Both the position numbers and the translations under genes were made by a program. Shown here one piece after another: positions 61,540 through 64,000 of a DNA stretch of 64,000 nucleotides. The stretch comes from Haloarcula ordinaria (GTDB lineage: Archaea > Halobacteriota > Halobacteria > Halobacteriales > Haloarculaceae). The stretch is taken from the NCBI RefSeq assembly GCF_029338275.1, contig NZ_CP119789.1, forward strand, positions 2,728,001-2,792,000, in the 5' to 3' direction. The notes below the pieces were generated by a model that was given only the letters and a program-made list of their open reading frames with translations, was not told the DNA's origin and ran no database searches. Numbering within the stretch: position 1 is the stretch's first letter; every line of letters starts with the position of its first letter.

Positions 61540-61607
61540 GAGACGCTGTTATTCGGCACGCTTCGTGCTTGGTGCCCATGCCAGGTTCGACCCCTGGACG
61601 GAGTCTC
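61540..61607 (+). other. tRNA-like element 3
   Basis: GAGACGCTGT (61540-61549) pairs with ACGGAGTCTC (61598-61607) in 9 of 10 positions, a longer acceptor-like stem than in a tRNA. T-arm CCAGG-TTCGACC-CCTGG is perfect (61581-61597). Between them GCACG-CTT-CGTGC forms a hairpin. It begins two bases after the upstream TGA and ends 26 nt before the next ATG. Best folded of the three. Confidence 0.55.
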
Positions 61608-61633
61608 ACCCGACGCAAGTCGGCACTCGACCT

Positions 61634-62164
61634 ATGACACGAGACATAGACGACACTGACCGCGAATACGCGTTCCAAGAACTTCCCGTCCGGTACGTCG
61701 TGAAATGCAGCGACGACCGTGTCGTACCGAACCCGGAAGAAGGCAGCGGCGTCAGCCGGCACCGGTTCTACCACGCGGCCGCTGACGCCGCCCGCTCACG
61801 CTCACGTGCTGAGGATCTGGTGTTCGCCGTGTGGGACGTCGAAGCCGGAAAGTTTGTCACAGGACCGGTTACGGACGTGTTCTCCCGCGACGACTTCGGC
61901 TGCCCAGTGTGCGGCGACGAGTACGACGGACGGCTGGAAGGTGAGCTCGTCACGTACGATCACAAAGAAGCGAACCCAGACTGGAACGCTGACGATCCGC
62001 TCAGCGGACCGATGCGGACTCGGACATGCGAAATCCCCTGCGAAGACGATCCGTGGGCACCCGACAACTGGGAGGCGTACCTAGAAGAGCAACGGGAAAT
62101 TCAGGCGGAAGTCCGTGAAAGCGAAGCGAACGTAGAAGCGCACCTGCGGAACCGTGGGTACTAA
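61634..62164 (+). CDS. Hypothetical protein with Cys cluster, 176 residues
   Basis: From the ATG at 61634: MTRDIDDTDREYAFQELPVR, a strand-helix part (YHAAADAARSRSRAEDLVFA), then FGCPVCGDEYDGRLEGELVT with CPVC and later CEIPCEDD, a four-Cys zinc-binding arrangement. Long acidic helix at the end. The tRNA-like element precedes it by 26 nt. No family recognised. Confidence 0.6.
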   Translation: MTRDIDDTDREYAFQELPVRYVVKCSDDRVVPNPEEGSGVSRHRFYHAAADAARSRSRAEDLVFAVWDVEAGKFVTGPVTDVFSRDDFGCPVCGDEYDGRLEGELVTYDHKEANPDWNADDPLSGPMRTRTCEIPCEDDPWAPDNWEAYLEEQREIQAEVRESEANVEAHLRNRGY

Positions 62165-62171
62165 CTGACGG

Positions 62172-62324
62172 ATGCGACGCGAACTGATCCCTTCTGGGAA
62201 CCCGCTTACTCGTGTACATAAGCACGTACAGTCACACGTACACGAGAACGGACGTCAGTACGCACTCACACCCACCCGGCAGCAGATTTTCACTCGACAC
62301 CCGGTGTGTTCTCCCCCCGACTAG
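62172..62324 (+). CDS. Possible 50-residue ORF
   Basis: MRRELIPSGNPLTRVHKHVQ from the ATG at 62172, seven bases after the previous stop, ending TAG 62322-62324 at the start of the second direct repeat. Basic and His-rich, unlike its acidic neighbours, which lowers confidence. It could be chance. Confidence 0.25.
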   Translation: MRRELIPSGNPLTRVHKHVQSHVHENGRQYALTPTRQQIFTRHPVCSPPD

Positions 62325-62372
62325 AATTCTGGACACCCCCCGTCTCCCACACCCTGTTTCCAGTGTCATTCA
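62294..62372 (+). repeat. Direct repeat, copy 2, with hairpin
   Basis: TCGACACC at 62294 followed by a GTGT arm, then the block at 62323-62372 matching 60261-60311. It lies ~70 bp from the 3' end of the recombinase gene at 62444. Candidate recombination or regulatory site. Confidence 0.7.
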
Positions 62373-62443
62373 AACTCGATGGGGCTTGACACTCGCCTCA
62401 TAGATCGCACCGTCCACTTGAACGGTGCCCGGGTGTGCAGCAA

Positions 62444-63145
62444 TCAAACGCCGTACTCCTGGAGTTTCTCCTCGTACCACTCGACCCCGCGGTTCGCAAT
62501 CCGTGACACCGTCGTAGCCGGCACTCCGGTCGTGTCCATAACGGCACGAACCGATTCCCCGTTCTCTCTCCGTTCGATCACCTCTTCGACGATGTCCCAC
62601 TCGTGATCGTGACGCTCCAAGTGGCACTTGTCCGCGGCGAACGTGAGGCCGAACGGGACAGTTCCCTGGTAACATCCGTTCTCACGCCGCTCACGTATTG
62701 CTGCCTTCGATTTCTTAATCTCTTCTTCTTTCGTTTTGCGTTCAATTCGCCGCTGGAGGTCGAATGCTAAGGAGTTCTCCTCAACGTCATCGCTCACGAA
62801 CACCATCTCCACGTCACCCTGAACGCATGCGTGTTCAATCACGGAGAAGTACTCATCACGAGCGACGCGACGGTCGTCGTACGCAACTATGAGGTCAAAC
62901 CCACCGTTCCGGAGATCTTCGACAGCGGCTTGTACGTCTTCGCGCTCGTCGAGTAGTTGCTTAGCATCCTCGTCCCGTGTGAGTGTGCTGAATCCTGTTT
63001 GTACCCCCAAGTCCAACGTTTCAACGGTGCCTGCAAGCTCCTCAGCGACAGCTTGCACGCTTTCCCGCTGTTGCTCAAGTCCAATGTCCGACTCGGTTCC
63101 CTTCGACTTCCGAATCCATGTGAGGGCTTTAGCCGTCATTTTCAC
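62444..63145 (-). CDS. Serine recombinase family protein
   Basis: 233 residues. AKALTWIRKSKGTESDIGLE is the resolvase start with the nucleophile candidate Ser14 in IRKSKG, and GLEQQRESVQAVAEE, IVAYDDRRVARDEYF (the DRxxR-like part) and EIKKSKAAIRERRENG follow. NGCYQGTVPFGLTF is the recombinase hinge, and the C-terminal RAVMDTTGVPATTVSRIANR is a helix-turn-helix. Shorter than large serine integrases, so resolvase- or invertase-sized plus an HTH. It overlaps the AbrB-like gene start by 17 bp. Confidence 0.75.
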   Translation of the reverse strand: MKMTAKALTWIRKSKGTESDIGLEQQRESVQAVAEELAGTVETLDLGVQTGFSTLTRDEDAKQLLDEREDVQAAVEDLRNGGFDLIVAYDDRRVARDEYFSVIEHACVQGDVEMVFVSDDVEENSLAFDLQRRIERKTKEEEIKKSKAAIRERRENGCYQGTVPFGLTFAADKCHLERHDHEWDIVEEVIERRENGESVRAVMDTTGVPATTVSRIANRGVEWYEEKLQEYGV

Positions 63146-63341
63146 CCTTTTCTGTTTCGACGGTGAATTCGACTTCGGCGTCCGTACCGGAGTCGGGGTC
63201 GGTGCTGATTGTCCATTTCACGACGGCATCGTCACCTGTGGGGGCGTTCGTGATTGCGAGCACCTCTCGTGGGATCGTAGAAGCGTAACTGTTCTGACTT
63301 CTTTGCCACAATTTGGTGGTGAATTCGAAGGATTCGCTCAT
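63129..63341 (-). CDS. AbrB-like small regulator
   Basis: 70 residues: SFEFTTKLWQRSQNSYASTI then PREVLAITNAPTGDDAVVKW and a beta-rich acidic tail. The xTIPREVL...VKW pattern is the haloarchaeal SpoVT/AbrB family. It precedes and overlaps the recombinase gene, so it probably controls it. An AT-rich region upstream (63342-63370) holds the presumed promoter. Confidence 0.65.
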   Translation of the reverse strand: MSESFEFTTKLWQRSQNSYASTIPREVLAITNAPTGDDAVVKWTISTDPDSGTDAEVEFTVETEKGENDG

Positions 63342-63511
63342 GTGCTATTGTATGATGCACTGAGTGTTATTTCCCTATAAGGGACAGATAGGGTCGGACA
63401 GTGTTCCGTACCCCCAGATGTACGAAACACCCCACCCCAGTCTATGAAACAGTGAGATTGGGAAGGGATTTTGACAAACCACTTGAAAGCCCACAGTAAG
63501 ACTGTGATAGG

Positions 63512-64000
63512 ATGCCAGCTACACAGACGATCACCATTTTCGACGGGTTAGAGATCAAGGTTGAACCCGTCGAAGAACCTGACCCTGTGTATTTCACGAG
63601 CGACGAACCGGAATTCAACATCCACTTACGGAACAACGACGCGGAATACGAATTCTCAGAGGGTAGTGCGCTTCTATGGACCATCGAAACGAATCCGATG
63701 CAAGTCGTGCACTCCGGAGAGGTTGAATTTGGTCCGTTAGACCACGGTGAAGAAACGACGGTGACTGTCGGTGGGAAAGTACTTGCATACGAAGGGCACG
63801 GTGTACTCGGAGTCGCCTCTGGAGCTTCCGGGACCAACGATTCACACCGTTGGGAATTGAATGCGGGCAGACGGAATTCAGCGGACCCAGCGTACAGTTT
63901 CTCTGTGTGGGATGAGTCAGATTATAATGCGTCTATTCGGCGTCCGAAACGGATGCAACTCGCTATGGTCGGGACGTCTGTCATTCTGATCGTATTCGCT
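63512..64000 (+). CDS. Membrane-anchored beta protein, 3' end outside the window
   Basis: ATG 63512 opens a frame that stays open to the last base (163 codons). MPATQTITIFDGLEIKVEPV, EFNIHLRNNDAEYEFSEG and GEVEFGPLDHGEETTVTVGG suggest an immunoglobulin-like or other beta-sandwich domain. MQLAMVGTSVILIVFA at the end of the window is the start of a membrane helix. No signal peptide, so the topology is open. Unrecognised. Confidence 0.6.
   Translation, partial: MPATQTITIFDGLEIKVEPVEEPDPVYFTSDEPEFNIHLRNNDAEYEFSEGSALLWTIETNPMQVVHSGEVEFGPLDHGEETTVTVGGKVLAYEGHGVLGVASGASGTNDSHRWELNAGRRNSADPAYSFSVWDESDYNASIRRPKRMQLAMVGTSVILIVFA

Noticed and set aside
43168..64000. CRISPR array in the defence island
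   Set aside because: No regularly spaced repeats of 25-40 bp and no cas genes were seen. The only repeats are the two ~50-bp copies 2 kb apart.

Overview
The window comes from a haloarchaeon (class Halobacteria). The proteins are strongly acidic and the core is GC-rich. Core genes include archaeal rps15, rps3ae and pcc1, a haloarchaeal-type nuo operon with a nuoCD fusion and a split nuoJ, an Agl23-like membrane protein, a JAMM/MPN+ protein next to ribL, and several families found mainly in haloarchaea (HalOD1, pilin-like DUF72xx proteins, DUF7553).
Layout. (1) 1-5440 is an accessory stretch beside the 3' end of tRNA-Ala(GGC). It holds a 3' gene fragment, two small regulator-type genes and a tightly overlapping minus-strand operon of plasmid/provirus-like hypothetical proteins, several with Cys pairs. 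(2) 5442-42866 is core chromosome: a five-gene pilin-like operon converging on two large paralogous surface proteins; the rps15-RecJ-like-pcc1-rps3ae cluster; purK, an Agl23-like gene, ribH, aspC, ribL, a JAMM protease, a DHH/OB/S1 protein, a PLD protein, a HEAT-repeat protein, purE; then nuoA-B-CD-H-I, a three-gene interruption, and nuoJ1-J2-K-L-M-N; an MBL hydrolase, a small helical protein and a tRNA-Val(CAC). (3) A second, diverged tRNA-Val(CAC) at 43093-43167 opens a more AT-rich island that runs to the window end.
The island looks like a defence island followed by a small-gene mobile region. It carries a PD-(D/E)XK-like nuclease plus a membrane-anchored AAA+ ATPase with two accessory genes; a GmrSD-like (DUF262/HNH) nuclease; an operon of an AbrB-like protein, a 1425-residue nuclease-methyltransferase fusion, a SNF2 helicase and a divergent TBP; and a winged-helix/Dam-type methylase. 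From 57.5 kb come two serine-recombinase-like genes with many short genes between them. Three tRNA-like elements there, each with a perfect T-arm, sit directly after stop codons and before the next gene. A 125-bp MITE with an 8-bp target duplication, a duplicated promoter module and a ~50-bp direct repeat lie in the same stretch. The gene/tRNA-like alternation and the AAA-nuclease operon are the least familiar features of the window.
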